Assembly (NCBI RefSeq): GCF_013408535.1
Contig: NZ_JACBZA010000001.1
Span: 6,780,850-6,844,849 of the forward strand
Source of the DNA: Actinopolymorpha cephalotaxi
GTDB lineage: Bacteria > Actinomycetota > Actinomycetes > Propionibacteriales > Actinopolymorphaceae
Reading direction: 5' to 3'
Length of the DNA: 64,000 nucleotides
Shown here: positions 46,286-54,964 of the stretch, piece after piece
Numbering within the stretch: position 1 is the stretch's first letter
How the letters are laid out: every line of letters begins with the position of its first letter
Notes under the pieces: generated by a model
Databases searched by the model: none
The model's input: the letters and a program-made list of their open reading frames with translations, nothing else
What the model was told of the DNA's origin: nothing
Position numbers and translations under genes: made by a program

Positions 46286-46672
46286 ATGCTTACATGTCGT
46301 GGAACTGATTCACTCGGGCAAGGTTCCGTAGGCGGCGCCGACGAGACGCAGGCCGATCCCGAGGCGGGACCGGTCGACATCCGGGCGCGGGCCACAGACG
46401 AGCAAGCACACCAACAAGACGCCGGCGACGACTGGACCACCGTGCCCACCCCTGACCAGACCGCCGACGCCGTAGCCCGCGCCCAACGCGCCCTAACCGA
46501 AATCCGTCAACGCGAGCACTTCGACCAGCAGCGAGCCCACGAGGACGCCCGCGACGCCGAGGACGCCCGCGACGCCGAGCTCGCCCGCTGGCATGTCGAC
46601 GACCAGGCCGACGTGCGGGCTACCGCAGCTACGCCAGCCCCAGACCTCGACCTGTCCACTCCGCTCGACTGA
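46286..46672 (+). CDS. Small acidic coiled-coil protein of the island, unknown
   Basis: This 128-residue protein is Asp/Ala/Gln-rich with a predicted coiled coil around IRQREHFDQQRAHEDARDAEDARDAE, written here only in part (IRQREHFDQQ, HEDARDAEDA). It contains a short DAEDARDAE repeat. No family recognised. Its composition resembles accessory proteins of actinomycete integrative elements. GC is high, unlike the two genes before it, so it may belong to the older mobile backbone. Confidence 0.5.
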   Translation: MLTCRGTDSLGQGSVGGADETQADPEAGPVDIRARATDEQAHQQDAGDDWTTVPTPDQTADAVARAQRALTEIRQREHFDQQRAHEDARDAEDARDAELARWHVDDQADVRATAATPAPDLDLSTPLD

Positions 46673-46715
46673 TCCTACGTCTCGGGAGTCACGGGTGCGT
46701 CAGCCCTGGACTCGC

Positions 46716-47153
46716 CTACTCAGGTCGCGAGCAGCTGCTCGAAGGCTCTGAACCGGGCACGAACTGCTCCGGCAGATCCCGAACGCCAAGCCACCACGCG
46801 AGCCAGGAGTACACGCCCAGCGTGAAGCTCTCATCCCCGCGCCGACGGCCCTCCAACACCTCCACCGCCAGGAGTAGTTCGTCGGAGACAGCAGACTGAT
46901 TGGCGGTACGTACCAGTGCGCGGTCCGCCCGGACGGCCAGCCGCGCCACATCCCCCATGGTCAACCCCAGCCGACGCATCGGGCGCACGTCCGTCAGCTC
47001 CAACACCCACTCCGCCGCCGCATAAGCACCAACAATCGACGGGTACTCAAACTCCAGCCGAAGCCGCACCACGCCGGCCCACGCACCCTGTACCTGCTGC
47101 CGAGTCGGCCGCGCCGTACCCGGGATCCGCACATACAAGTCCGTGACCGCCAT
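46716..47153 (-). CDS. Hypothetical protein of the island
   Basis: This 145-residue protein is mostly helical with alternating hydrophobic and charged stretches (AYAAAEWVLELTDVRPMRRL, GVYSWLAWWLGVRDLPEQF). No catalytic motif or membrane segment is clear. The start is complement ATG 47151-47153. It faces the small coiled-coil gene, converging with a 43-bp gap. Not recognised. Confidence 0.5.
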   Translation of the reverse strand: MAVTDLYVRIPGTARPTRQQVQGAWAGVVRLRLEFEYPSIVGAYAAAEWVLELTDVRPMRRLGLTMGDVARLAVRADRALVRTANQSAVSDELLLAVEVLEGRRRGDESFTLGVYSWLAWWLGVRDLPEQFVPGSEPSSSCSRPE

Positions 47154-47349
47154 CGCCGCACACCTCCACAAGCTGGCTCCAAGAACCACAGTCTCACTCC
47201 AGCCACCGACAGCGACGTCGCGGCCGCGAACGGCCTACTACCCCGAGGCGTTCGCCGCCGCCGAGCGGTGGTCGGCCGGGCGGTGTAGTCCAGCCGTTGC
47301 CGCACCCGCGAGACGTTCATGCCGACGTCCCTTCCCCGTGCGGCCTGCC

Positions 47350-47604
47350 GGCACGTCGTAGGTGGCGGTGTGCACGAACGCCTCGACGGCGAGCCGCTGC
47401 CGCTGGTCCAGGGTGAAACCGCCGGCGGCGACCGCGGCCAGCACGTCGGCGTACCGCTGCGGGGAGGTGACCACCGCGACACTGGCGTGGTTCTTGGCGG
47501 CCGCACGGGTCATCGCCGGGCCACCGATGTCGATCTGCTCGACCACCTCGTCCGGACCGGCGCCGGAGGCGACCGTCTCCGCGAACGGATAGAAGGCGAT
47601 CGCC
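47350..47604 (-). pseudogene. purH fragment (AICAR formyltransferase/IMP cyclohydrolase)
   Basis: Read on the minus strand, this piece encodes [31 protein letters not shown]-type sequence, given in parts: [58 protein letters not shown]. This is the MGS-like domain of PurH. Only ~85 residues remain, with no start or end. It adjoins, in opposite orientation, an aldehyde dehydrogenase scrap. Confidence 0.85.
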
Positions 47605-47757
47605 CGCTCGGTCGCCGGCACCCCGAAGAAGGTCACCCTCGAGCTGGGCGGCAAGGCCGCCAACGTCGTGTTGGACGACGCGCCGCTGGACCAGGCCGTG
47701 GAGGGCATCGTCAACGGCATCTTCTTCAACCAGGGCCACGTCTGCACACGGCCGTCA
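47605..47757 (+). pseudogene. Aldehyde dehydrogenase fragment
   Basis: The plus strand encodes [20 protein letters not shown] and [18 protein letters not shown], the region around the catalytic Glu (ELGGK) and just up to the catalytic Cys of NAD-dependent aldehyde dehydrogenases. About 45 residues survive. It is joined directly to the antisense purH piece, so the junction is a rearrangement scar. Confidence 0.8.
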
Positions 47758-47808
47758 CGGCGTTCGCCGACTTCATCTTCACCATCGCCCATATCCCCGC
47801 ATGCCATC

Positions 47809-48039
47809 CGGGGGGCTCCGCCCCCCGCACCCCCGACCCTCTCTCCGAGAGCCACGAGGCACCGGCTCCGTAGGTGGTTGGGAGGGGGTCGTTCTCTCAT
47901 CGATCGGGCAGCGGAGCCAAGCACCGAACCTGCCCGGCTGCAAGGGCCAAGCCTCGCTCCGCTCGGTCGCTCTACGAGCCCTTGCATCCGACCAGAACCG
48001 GCGTTTCCCCTGCGGGTGCCCGATCGACGAGAGAACGAC
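47809..48039. repeat. Nested inverted repeats, possible cruciform
   Basis: Three structures are nested or adjacent. There is a small hairpin (six G then six C, 47809-47827). A 23-bp inverted repeat with one mismatch (47889-47911 and 48017-48039) has outer arms beginning GTCGTTCTCTC. A 9-bp hairpin (47940-47948 with 47979-47987) lies inside it around a CTCGCTCCGCTCG loop. The region has no gene. It may be a rearrangement hot spot or an old transposon end. Confidence 0.7.
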
Positions 48040-48074
48040 CGGGAAGGCACCGTCCATGCGAGGGTCGGCCGTCG

Positions 48075-48162
48075 CAACGGGGCAACGGGGCAACGGGGCA
48101 ACGGGGCAACGGGGCAACGGGGCAACGGGGCAACGGGGCAACGGGGCAACGGGGCAACGGGG
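48075..48162 (+). repeat. Octamer tandem array (CAACGGGG x11)
   Basis: Eleven perfect head-to-tail copies of CAACGGGG with no interruption. The period is not a multiple of three, so three units make one 24-nt cycle and the array is open in several frames, which creates false long ORFs on both strands. It lies 213 bp before the NACHT gene start. Confidence 0.97.
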
Positions 48163-48375
48163 GCGGAGAGGAACTCCACCGCTTGAGTTAGTCGCAGCGC
48201 GCCTACCTACCTCTGCTCCGAAGTCAAGCCGGGACGGCGGGGGAGTTCGAGTCGTAGTGCAGCTCGGAGCACGGCGCGACTTGTGGATCGAAGTGCTATT
48301 CGTGGGATGAGCCTGCCAAGCTGCCCGAACCATGCCAAGATCATCTCATCTTCATGTGCTACCCGGGGGGGTCAG

Positions 48376-51279
48376 ATGGCTATCACTGAAGCGGTAATCG
48401 CGAAAATGCTTGGCGAGCTTGCGATGGTTGCGGCACGCCAGGTGGGACGGACACCGAAACCCGATTATTTGAATGTAGAAGACGTTGCCATCGCGGTCCG
48501 GGACGCTTCAGGCGAGATAGTTGGCCTCTTAGGCTCCAACCATATGCAGATATTTGTAAAATTTCTGAAGAGTCCGGAAGTTCAAGGGCTAATACGCTCC
48601 TATTTCCTATGCCAACTGGCTGAAAAAGACGGCTATCCGGTGACGGAAATCAGAGAGGACCTAAACAGAGCGTTTTGCCAACTTGCAAAACACCACAGCG
48701 ATGACGCAGATCCGTGGCACTCTATGGCGCCTGACGTATGGGACCGCCTAACCAATTTCGTGGACGAGGTGCTACCCGTAGCTGAGATCGTCGACGACGG
48801 TAGCCAGGACGATCTTGACGACCTTAGGAATCTGGTGGACGGGGCGCACGTCTCCGGCGAGCTTCGAACGACCCCTCCCCGATACCTGCGCGAAGTCGCT
48901 GACATCTCAGGCGACTTGACTAGACTTCTCACGATCAGTCAACACATCTCAGATATTAGACTTCAGCTGAGGGATCATTACTCGCAAATGAGATTGGAGC
49001 ACGCGCAAGAAGATCATCGATATGAAATGGCCGATCTCTATATTGAAAGGACGTTGTTATCCGAAAGAACTGGCCGCGACGTGGACAGCTCCCAACTGCT
49101 ACAGCCGGAGCGGCGGCTGAGGTGGATCGTCACAGGCGACCCAGGTGTCGGGAAGAGCACCTTCACGGAGCATGCAATTCGGACTATTTGTTCGAGACCC
49201 GAACTTGACATTGTGGCGCCACTTGTAATTAGGGGGCGTGAGTATGCAAGCAGTGGGTATCTTCCGCTTATTGACGAATTGCGCCGAGTCCTTTCGAAGC
49301 GCTTCAACCTCCGACTATCGACGGCTAGCGTCGAAGACATCTTGGTGATGGGGAGGGGAATTTTCGTCGTAGATGGTATCGATGAGGTTCTCGACCTAGG
49401 GCTCCGACGAGATCTTATACGCGAAATAGAGAGCTTCTCCCGCCAGTACCCACTGTGCACCGTCCTAGCTACTAGCCGTAACGTCGGATACGGTCAGGCT
49501 CGGTTTGATCACAAGTTTTTTGATCGCTACCATCTGAAGGCCTTCACCGACGAGCAAGTTCAAGACTACTCGGAGCGATGGTTCAAGCTTGTTGGACGGC
49601 CCAAAAGTGATCTGACAAAGTTCATTAGTGAACTCGAATCAATTCCAGATCTTCGGGCAAATCCATTGATGCTTTCCCTTCTCTGTATTCTTTTCAGAGC
49701 GCGAGGGTACATCCCTAGGAACAGGAGGCAGGTGTACGCGGCTTGTGCCGACCTCCTATTTCGTCGCTGGGATTCTATGCGTCATATAGCGCAGCCATAT
49801 GATCACGAACATTATGGCGAGACGTTAATGCAGGAGATTGCTGGATGGTTTTATAAAAGCAGAAGTGCGCAGAGTGGCGTAGAAGAGAGGCAGATCGAGA
49901 AGGTAATCAGTACGTTCTTCGTCGATACTGCGGGAGTTCTGCCGACCGAAGCGCAGAAGCGTGCGCGGGATTTCCTAGAGTTCTGCGCCGGCCGCGCGTG
50001 GCTATTGGCTGTTTCCGGTACCAATGACCGGAACCAAAGGTTGTTTGTTTTCACGCACCGTACCTTCATGGAGTTCTTCGCCGCCGAGTCTTTCGTGCGA
50101 GAAACTCAGAGCATCGATCAAATAATAGATCGAGTGGCCGAGGTTTATAGGCAAGATGCGAGTTCGGTATTGCCTGACTTGATTGTTCAGTCAGCCGAAG
50201 CTCATCGGAGCCACGGGGCGCGCGATATTATTGAGGGCCTTCTCGAACGAAAGTCCACTAAGGTCGCCGACCCCTTCCTGCCTCTATGTCTACGCATAAT
50301 CAATATCTCACCCGTGAATGCTGTGATCACGGAGAAGCTCTTTCGTCGGACTCTTGACCAGTGGCAACAATTCGGCCCAGATTTATTCTTGCCAACTTTT
50401 GTTGCCATTCTGGAACTTTACAGGGATCCTCGGCAGCGCTTCATCAATTTATTGACGTCTGATGTCGAAGAGCTCCAAGAGGAGGGCGTCGAAGGCTCTG
50501 AGATATTGAGCCGACCGGCAACGCAGTTTCTGCAACGATGGGCCAGGGTGTATCTAAGTGAAGGCGCCGTGAACTATCAAGAGGAGTGGGGCACTTTCGT
50601 AGCCGAGATCGCTGAAGTTGTCGCGGACTATGTCTCAGAAATTGATGACATGGCACTAATCCACTACCTCGTCGAAGCGGGGTTATGTACGTGGATGGAT
50701 GACCGTCCTCTGACTTTGACTACTAGAGCGTTCGGACACCCGGTAGCAGGCGCCACGCTACGTTCTTTCGAACGACTCCTATTGGGTAATCAACCGACCG
50801 AATACGACGCTCGACACTTACTCGGCGTGGCTGAATACCTACATGGAGCAGCTGGAGATGTAGTAACAGAAGAATTTGCTAGTGAACTCAATTCCGTCCT
50901 GCGAGATCGGGTTACGTCTTGGCCGCATCGCGGGGGCGCGGGGGTTCTAGAAACAGAGATGGAACCTGCGGTAAGTTCGCTAGGGCTGTGGATGGGATTT
51001 GTAACATACGAGTATTCCACTTCGGTCGGGCCATATCATGAGGCTTGCAGCGATTTACTGGGTGTCGAATTGCTATCGCTTTGTGTTACCCGGGGATATC
51101 TCCTAGGAGATCACGCTGGCGATCCAGAACAGTTGACAGATGGAAATATCCGAGTACTGAGCCTAACGGAATGTCGAGCGGAGCTCGCTGGGCCGCGCGA
51201 TTACCCGCATTGGTATGTCCGGTGGGCAAGGGGGGCTGTGCAGCTAGTGGAGTCTGAAGACGACGACGAAGACGATTAG
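48376..51279 (+). CDS. NACHT-type STAND NTPase, predicted antiviral sensor
   Basis: This 967-residue protein has ~240 residues of helical N-terminal domain with no recognised catalytic motif. The NACHT core has Walker A VTGDPGVGKST (Gly254-Thr262), Walker B IFVVDGIDEV (~329-338, with DGIDE typical of NACHT) and sensor VLATSRNVGY followed by YHLKAFTDEQV. A long helical C-terminal half probably senses a ligand and ends in an acidic tail (ESEDDDEDD). Bacterial NACHT proteins act as phage sensors. ATG 48376 was chosen because a GGGGGG ribosome-binding run lies just before it. Its low GC (50% in a 60-base line I counted) and rare codons suggest transfer. Confidence 0.85.
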   Translation: MAITEAVIAKMLGELAMVAARQVGRTPKPDYLNVEDVAIAVRDASGEIVGLLGSNHMQIFVKFLKSPEVQGLIRSYFLCQLAEKDGYPVTEIREDLNRAFCQLAKHHSDDADPWHSMAPDVWDRLTNFVDEVLPVAEIVDDGSQDDLDDLRNLVDGAHVSGELRTTPPRYLREVADISGDLTRLLTISQHISDIRLQLRDHYSQMRLEHAQEDHRYEMADLYIERTLLSERTGRDVDSSQLLQPERRLRWIVTGDPGVGKSTFTEHAIRTICSRPELDIVAPLVIRGREYASSGYLPLIDELRRVLSKRFNLRLSTASVEDILVMGRGIFVVDGIDEVLDLGLRRDLIREIESFSRQYPLCTVLATSRNVGYGQARFDHKFFDRYHLKAFTDEQVQDYSERWFKLVGRPKSDLTKFISELESIPDLRANPLMLSLLCILFRARGYIPRNRRQVYAACADLLFRRWDSMRHIAQPYDHEHYGETLMQEIAGWFYKSRSAQSGVEERQIEKVISTFFVDTAGVLPTEAQKRARDFLEFCAGRAWLLAVSGTNDRNQRLFVFTHRTFMEFFAAESFVRETQSIDQIIDRVAEVYRQDASSVLPDLIVQSAEAHRSHGARDIIEGLLERKSTKVADPFLPLCLRIINISPVNAVITEKLFRRTLDQWQQFGPDLFLPTFVAILELYRDPRQRFINLLTSDVEELQEEGVEGSEILSRPATQFLQRWARVYLSEGAVNYQEEWGTFVAEIAEVVADYVSEIDDMALIHYLVEAGLCTWMDDRPLTLTTRAFGHPVAGATLRSFERLLLGNQPTEYDARHLLGVAEYLHGAAGDVVTEEFASELNSVLRDRVTSWPHRGGAGVLETEMEPAVSSLGLWMGFVTYEYSTSVGPYHEACSDLLGVELLSLCVTRGYLLGDHAGDPEQLTDGNIRVLSLTECRAELAGPRDYPHWYVRWARGAVQLVESEDDDEDD

Positions 51280-51303
51280 GTAACAAATGGGCAGCTGCGC
51301 TGG

Positions 51304-51800
51304 CTAAGTGCTGCAGACGATCCGGACTTTCAGGATGAGGGCGTCCATGGCGACGAAGGTGAAGGGGCCGGCGTCGAGTGTCCGGGTGCGGAACGCCTCG
51401 ACCTGCTCGTCCAGCTCCGCAGCCATCACCGACACCTGGGACTTGGACAGGCGGGGTATGCAGATTGTTCGACGAGTTTCTCTATCCGCTAGGTCGACAC
51501 CCCCAGCAGGTAGCAGGTCGCTACCACGCTCGTTGGGCCTGTTCGGCCCGGCGCCGGCGTTCCACCAGCCAGTCCGGGAAGTAGGAGCCGGACCGCAGCT
51601 TGGGAATCGCGACGTCGATCGTGCCGGCACGGGTGTCGAAGTCGCGGTGGTGGTAGCCGTTGCGGGAGTTCGTACCGTTCGGGCTCGGCTGGCCATCGGG
51701 GGCGCCGCAGATCGCGTCGCCTTCCGCGCCCATCAACGCGTCGATGAACGTGGACAACAGCTCGTGCAGCAGGTCCGGCGACGCAGCCGACGGACCTGCT
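51304..51800 (-). pseudogene. IS256-family transposase remnant
   Basis: On the minus strand two frames together match the first half of the intact IS256 transposase at 54,914-57,102: ELLSTFIDALMGAEGDAICG and PKLRSGSYFPDWLVERRRRA, then after a frameshift RLSKSQVSVMAAELDEQVEA and FVAMDALILKV. The first ~17 codons and the entire second half are missing, and a stop occurs at VDLADRE. It is inverted relative to the intact copy. Confidence 0.9.
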
Positions 51801-51884
51801 GCACGGATAAGTGACATTTGGTCTATGCGGCAGACCCTACGTGAAACCTGGGATCGAAGATCCTATGTGTCGAAGCCGGTGCCG

Positions 51885-52951
51885 TCACCAAAGAGACTCC
51901 ACGACCCTGTCGCCTCGGTCGCAATACTCGTCAAGCGCGGCTGCGGCGCGCTCCGCTGATCCATCGAAGAGCCCGGCCTTCAGGGGCGGCCAATTCGAAC
52001 CTTGCGCCTCGAACTCTGCTTGGATCCGGTGGTGTAGTGGGCGGTCCGAGTGTCGGTACCTCCAGGTGAACCGCCCGTACCACTGGCGGCCGACGTACCG
52101 GCTCTCCTTTTGTGCCTGGAGGTATGCATCAACGGCCAGCGCACCCAGAAGAACTTCCGTCTCATCGAACAAGTCACTGTAGTCTTCCTGGTCCGGCACA
52201 AGATCTTTTAACAGCGGCGCAAGCAGGTCGTGCAAGTGGTCTGAGATCGGCGTATGCCGCATGCCGCCACGCTGGAACCAGTCGGCAACAGCGCTGTCCT
52301 CGACCTTCGCCCCGTTGGTGGTGACCGCAAGGAGGTTCGCTGCGATCTTGAACGACTCGACGTAGTGCGGCGCCATGTAGCTGATGACCGAGTTGCGGTC
52401 GCGGTTGTACCGCACTGTCGGATCGACCGTGACCGCCTTGAGGGAGGTGTAGTTCTTCCGTGCCATTGCGCCGAGCGCGGCAGCGTACACGAGCGCCTGG
52501 ACCGGATACTCCTGTATGGCGAGCAGATAGGTGTTTCCCGACCTTGGCCCGTCCACCGTCGAGGCGACCGCCCGGACCGCCTGTGTCCAGAGGGCGGCAT
52601 GGTCGCCACTGCCCCACGCACAGCCGGTCACGAGGGCGCTCGCTAGCGGCTCTACGGTCAACCAATACGCGTTGAAGCGATCAACGACCCTGCGCGCGCT
52701 GGGCACGTCAGAGGTCAGGGCGATGTTTTCGGGGAAAAGCTCTTGGTTGCGGAGTTCAAAACGTGCCCGGTCAGCCTCGGACTGCACCAAATCGTGAAGC
52801 TCGATCTGCCGGCTCGGCTCCATCAGCATCGATTTGATGGCGGACGCGAGAAGTGAGCCGCGGGAGCCTTGATCGGCCTGGGTGAGCGACGCCTTGATGG
52901 ACGCGCTATCGACTGCTCCCTCACCCAGAATTCTAAGGACGGCGGTGACTA
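51885..52951 (-). pseudogene. TIR-domain gene, C-terminal part (split by IS5-family insertion)
   Basis: Continues the gene whose N-terminal part is 53881-54309. After the TA target copy the frame runs LVTAVLRILGEGAVDSASIK, then SLLASAIKSMLMEPSRQIEL to the stop at 51885. This part is ~354 residues, mostly helical (YPVQALVYAAALGAMARKNY, DEYCDRGDRVVESLW), with no recognised domain. Removing the insert and one TA gives 498 codons including the stop, with no frameshift, so the gene was whole before insertion. An internal ATG at 52829 could still permit a shorter product. Confidence 0.85.
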
Positions 52952-52992
52952 GGGCGTGTCCTGCGGATCTTCGGTGATCGTTCGGTCACGAT

Positions 52993-53415
52993 GTGTGGGT
53001 GGTTGGACGGGGTGAGGTTACTGACCGGGCGTGGGCGCGGATTGAGCCGTTGTTGCCGGACGCTGGAACGCCTGGTGGCAGGTGGCGTGACCATCGGCAG
53101 GTGGTCAACGCCATCTTGTGGAAGTTGCGTACCGGGGCGCCGTGGCGTGACCTGCCAGAACGCTACGGGCCATGGAAGACAGCCCATGAGCGGTTAAGGA
53201 AATGGACCGCGGACGGCACCTGGGACACGCTGATGAGCGAGGTCGTCACCAAGGACGACTCGATCGGTGAGGTCGAGTGGGTGATCAGCGTGGACTCCAC
53301 CTACATCCGGGCACACCAGCATGCTGCTGGGGCCCGGAAAAAGGGGGCTGCGCGAACTGGATCGAAGACCTCGCCATACCCGGAGAAGCCCTGGGCAGGT
53401 CCCGGGGCGGGCTGA
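52993..53415 (+). CDS. IS5-family transposase, first frame (element A)
   Basis: This ~140-residue frame has the DUF4096 N-terminal domain of IS5/IS427 transposases: EVTDRAWARIEPLLPDAGTP, WKLRTGAPWRDLPERYGPWK and the first catalytic Asp in VISVDSTYIRAHQHAAGARK. The second frame, -1 relative to this one, begins before it ends. A run GGAAAAAGGGGG (53337-53348) in the overlap is a good slippage site for a fused protein. Start GTG 52993 or ATG 52991 in another frame. Confidence 0.88.
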   Translation: MWVVGRGEVTDRAWARIEPLLPDAGTPGGRWRDHRQVVNAILWKLRTGAPWRDLPERYGPWKTAHERLRKWTADGTWDTLMSEVVTKDDSIGEVEWVISVDSTYIRAHQHAAGARKKGAARTGSKTSPYPEKPWAGPGAG

Positions 53416-53861
53416 CCAGCAAACTGCACCTGGCCGTCGACGGCGCCGGGCTGCCGGTCAGCGTGATCCTCACCCCGGGTCCGGCGGGTGACAACCCTCA
53501 ACTGCTGCCGCTGCTGGATGAGATCTCCGACCTGCGGATTGACGGGGTGCGGGTGCAGGTCGGGCGAGTGCTGGCCGACAAGGCCTACTCCCATCCCTCT
53601 ACCCGCAAAGCCTTACGGCGCAGGCGAATCAAGGTCACCATCCCCGAGCGGGCCGACCAGATCCAACGCCGCAAACAACGCGGCCAAGCCGGCGGGCGCC
53701 CACCAGCGTTCGACGCCGAGATCTACCGGGACCGCAACGTGGTCGAACGCTGCTTCAACCGCCTCAAGCAGTTCCGCGGCCTGGCCACCCGCTACGCCAA
53801 AAGAGCCGCCTACTACCGCTCCGAAGTCCTCATCGCCTGCCTCATCCTGCTCCTGCGATGA
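53277..53861 (+). CDS. IS5-family transposase, second frame (element A)
   Basis: The DDE core continues here: RGGLTSKLHLAVDGAGLPVS, VLADKAYSHPSTRKALRRR (second Asp) and RDRNVVERCFNRLKQFRGLA (catalytic Glu). It has no start codon or ribosome-binding site of its own at a sensible place and is expected to be made by -1 frameshifting from the first frame at the A/G run near 53,337. The frame begins ~140 nt before the first frame ends. Both frames look intact, so the element may still move. Confidence 0.88.
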   Translation: MGDQRGLHLHPGTPACCWGPEKGGCANWIEDLAIPGEALGRSRGGLTSKLHLAVDGAGLPVSVILTPGPAGDNPQLLPLLDEISDLRIDGVRVQVGRVLADKAYSHPSTRKALRRRRIKVTIPERADQIQRRKQRGQAGGRPPAFDAEIYRDRNVVERCFNRLKQFRGLATRYAKRAAYYRSEVLIACLILLLR

Positions 53862-53880
53862 AGATCCGCAGGACACGCCC

Positions 53881-54309
53881 TAGGCGGATCGTCTCGTCCT
53901 TGGCGTCTTCGCCGAAAAGGTCAACTCGCTGAAGCGAGTCGAGCGTGCGCCCCGCACCGAGGTCGTAGTCAGGAAGCTTGCAGTCGTCCAGGCGCACGGG
54001 GATCAGCCACACGCGTCCTGGGGGGTGCTGCCGGAACTGCTCCACCGCGAGGAGAAGTTCCTCGTGCTGGTAGGATTGGTCTCGAGCCTGGCTGCTACTA
54101 GAGAACACCGCGAGGAACGCTAGGGCGTTGCGCTGGATCGCCTTGCGGATGGTGAGTTTCCAGTCCTCTCCGGGCGACAGCTTCATCTTGTCGGTCCAGA
54201 CCGGGATGTCGGCCGCCTTCAGGGCGCTCACGATGTCCTGCATCCGGTCGACGTCCTCGCGGACGTAGGAAATGAAGGCGTGGCCGGCCGCCTCATTGGA
54301 GATCGTCAT
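53881..54309 (-). pseudogene. TIR-domain gene, N-terminal part (split by IS5-family insertion)
   Basis: The first ~142 residues are a TIR domain: GHAFISYVREDVDRMQDIVS (A strand and loop), DIPVWTDKMKLSPGEDWKLT, FLAVFSSSSQARDQSYQHEE with candidate catalytic Glu83/84, and VWLIPVRLDD. TIR proteins of bacterial defence systems usually degrade NAD or make cyclic ADP-ribose signals. The start is complement ATG 54307-54309. As it stands, translation runs 13 codons into the insertion sequence and stops, giving a TIR domain without its partner region. Confidence 0.85.
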
Positions 54310-54436
54310 GACGAGAACCCTAATGACGGGCACCGTGCGCCGTACACCTCCGGCGTATATACAGTCGCTTCGACCATGATTTGCCACGTGCATGCCGTGC
54401 CGATGCTCTACTCAGTTGGTCCGTTCGTAGGCGGCG

Positions 54437-54862
54437 CTACGGGTGGCTACCGCGTGGTGCCCAACCGTTGGGACGGTTTGGTTGGTATCTCGGGTTGACC
54501 TCAACCCCACCGAGCCAGAACTCACCGACCAACCACCGCGTTGCGCCCAGGGGGCGGCTGCCGATCGAAAGGCCTCCGCCGGACCGCCAGGAGCGCCTCG
54601 ATCTCGGTGGCCCCGCTAGGGCCGCCAAGGCACACCACTCGGCCAGCACGTCGATTAGTGGCAGTTCCGCTCGGCTGACTCGGTGGGAGGCCATCCATGC
54701 CTTGCTCATGACCGAACTGGGTAGGGGCGTGTCAATGGTTCTGTCAATGAAACGGAGCTGCAGCGCTCCGGTCACGGCAGTCCAGACAGAGTGGCGTCCA
54801 TCAAAGTGGTGTACCGCAGGCGCCTTGTTGATGGGCGTGTCGTAGACGTGTAGGGCGGTCAT
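54437..54862 (-). CDS. Unrecognised ORF running out of the IS256 end
   Basis: This 141-residue frame begins at ATG complement 54860-54862, which lies inside the inverted-repeat end of the IS256 element, so the true N-terminus is unclear or lost. The early part (HHFDGRHSVWTAVTGALQL, MASHRVSRAELPLIDVLAEW) looks protein-like; the end is Arg/Gly-rich and less convincing. No family recognised. Probably the 3' remainder of a gene cut by the IS256 insertion. Confidence 0.4.
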   Translation of the reverse strand: MTALHVYDTPINKAPAVHHFDGRHSVWTAVTGALQLRFIDRTIDTPLPSSVMSKAWMASHRVSRAELPLIDVLAEWCALAALAGPPRSRRSWRSGGGLSIGSRPLGATRWLVGEFWLGGVEVNPRYQPNRPNGWAPRGSHP

Positions 54863-54913
54863 CGCGTGATCCTTCGAACTGAGTTCCCGCTCAAGCTCAA
54901 GGAGACCTTCGCG

Positions 54914-54964
54914 ATGACCGCCAAGCCCAGTATGACCCCTGACCGGTTCCTGCATGAGCAGTTA
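54914..54964 (+). pseudogene. IS256 transposase, first 17 codons
   Basis: ATG 54914 starts MTAKPSMTPDRFLHEQL, the usual N-terminus of IS256/Mutator transposases of this subgroup. The frame is cut by the IS5-family element B at the TA of the final TTA codon. Confidence 0.88.

Larger units (their letters stand above)
52952..53880 (+). mobile_element. IS5-family (IS427-like) insertion sequence A in the TIR gene
   Basis: A 929-bp element with perfect 21-bp terminal inverted repeats beginning GGGCGTGTCCTGCGGATC, flanked by TA on both sides (52950-52951 and 53881-53882), the target duplication. It carries two overlapping transposase frames. Confidence 0.95.

Noticed and set aside
48075-48162. Possible CRISPR array
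   Set aside because: Units are 8 bp and contiguous with no spacers, so this is a simple tandem repeat.
47238-48330. Long open frames on both strands across the octamer repeat
   Set aside because: They are produced by the stop-free repeat and high GC; they have no start context and encode repeated PRCPVAPL-like or GQRGNGAT-like peptides.
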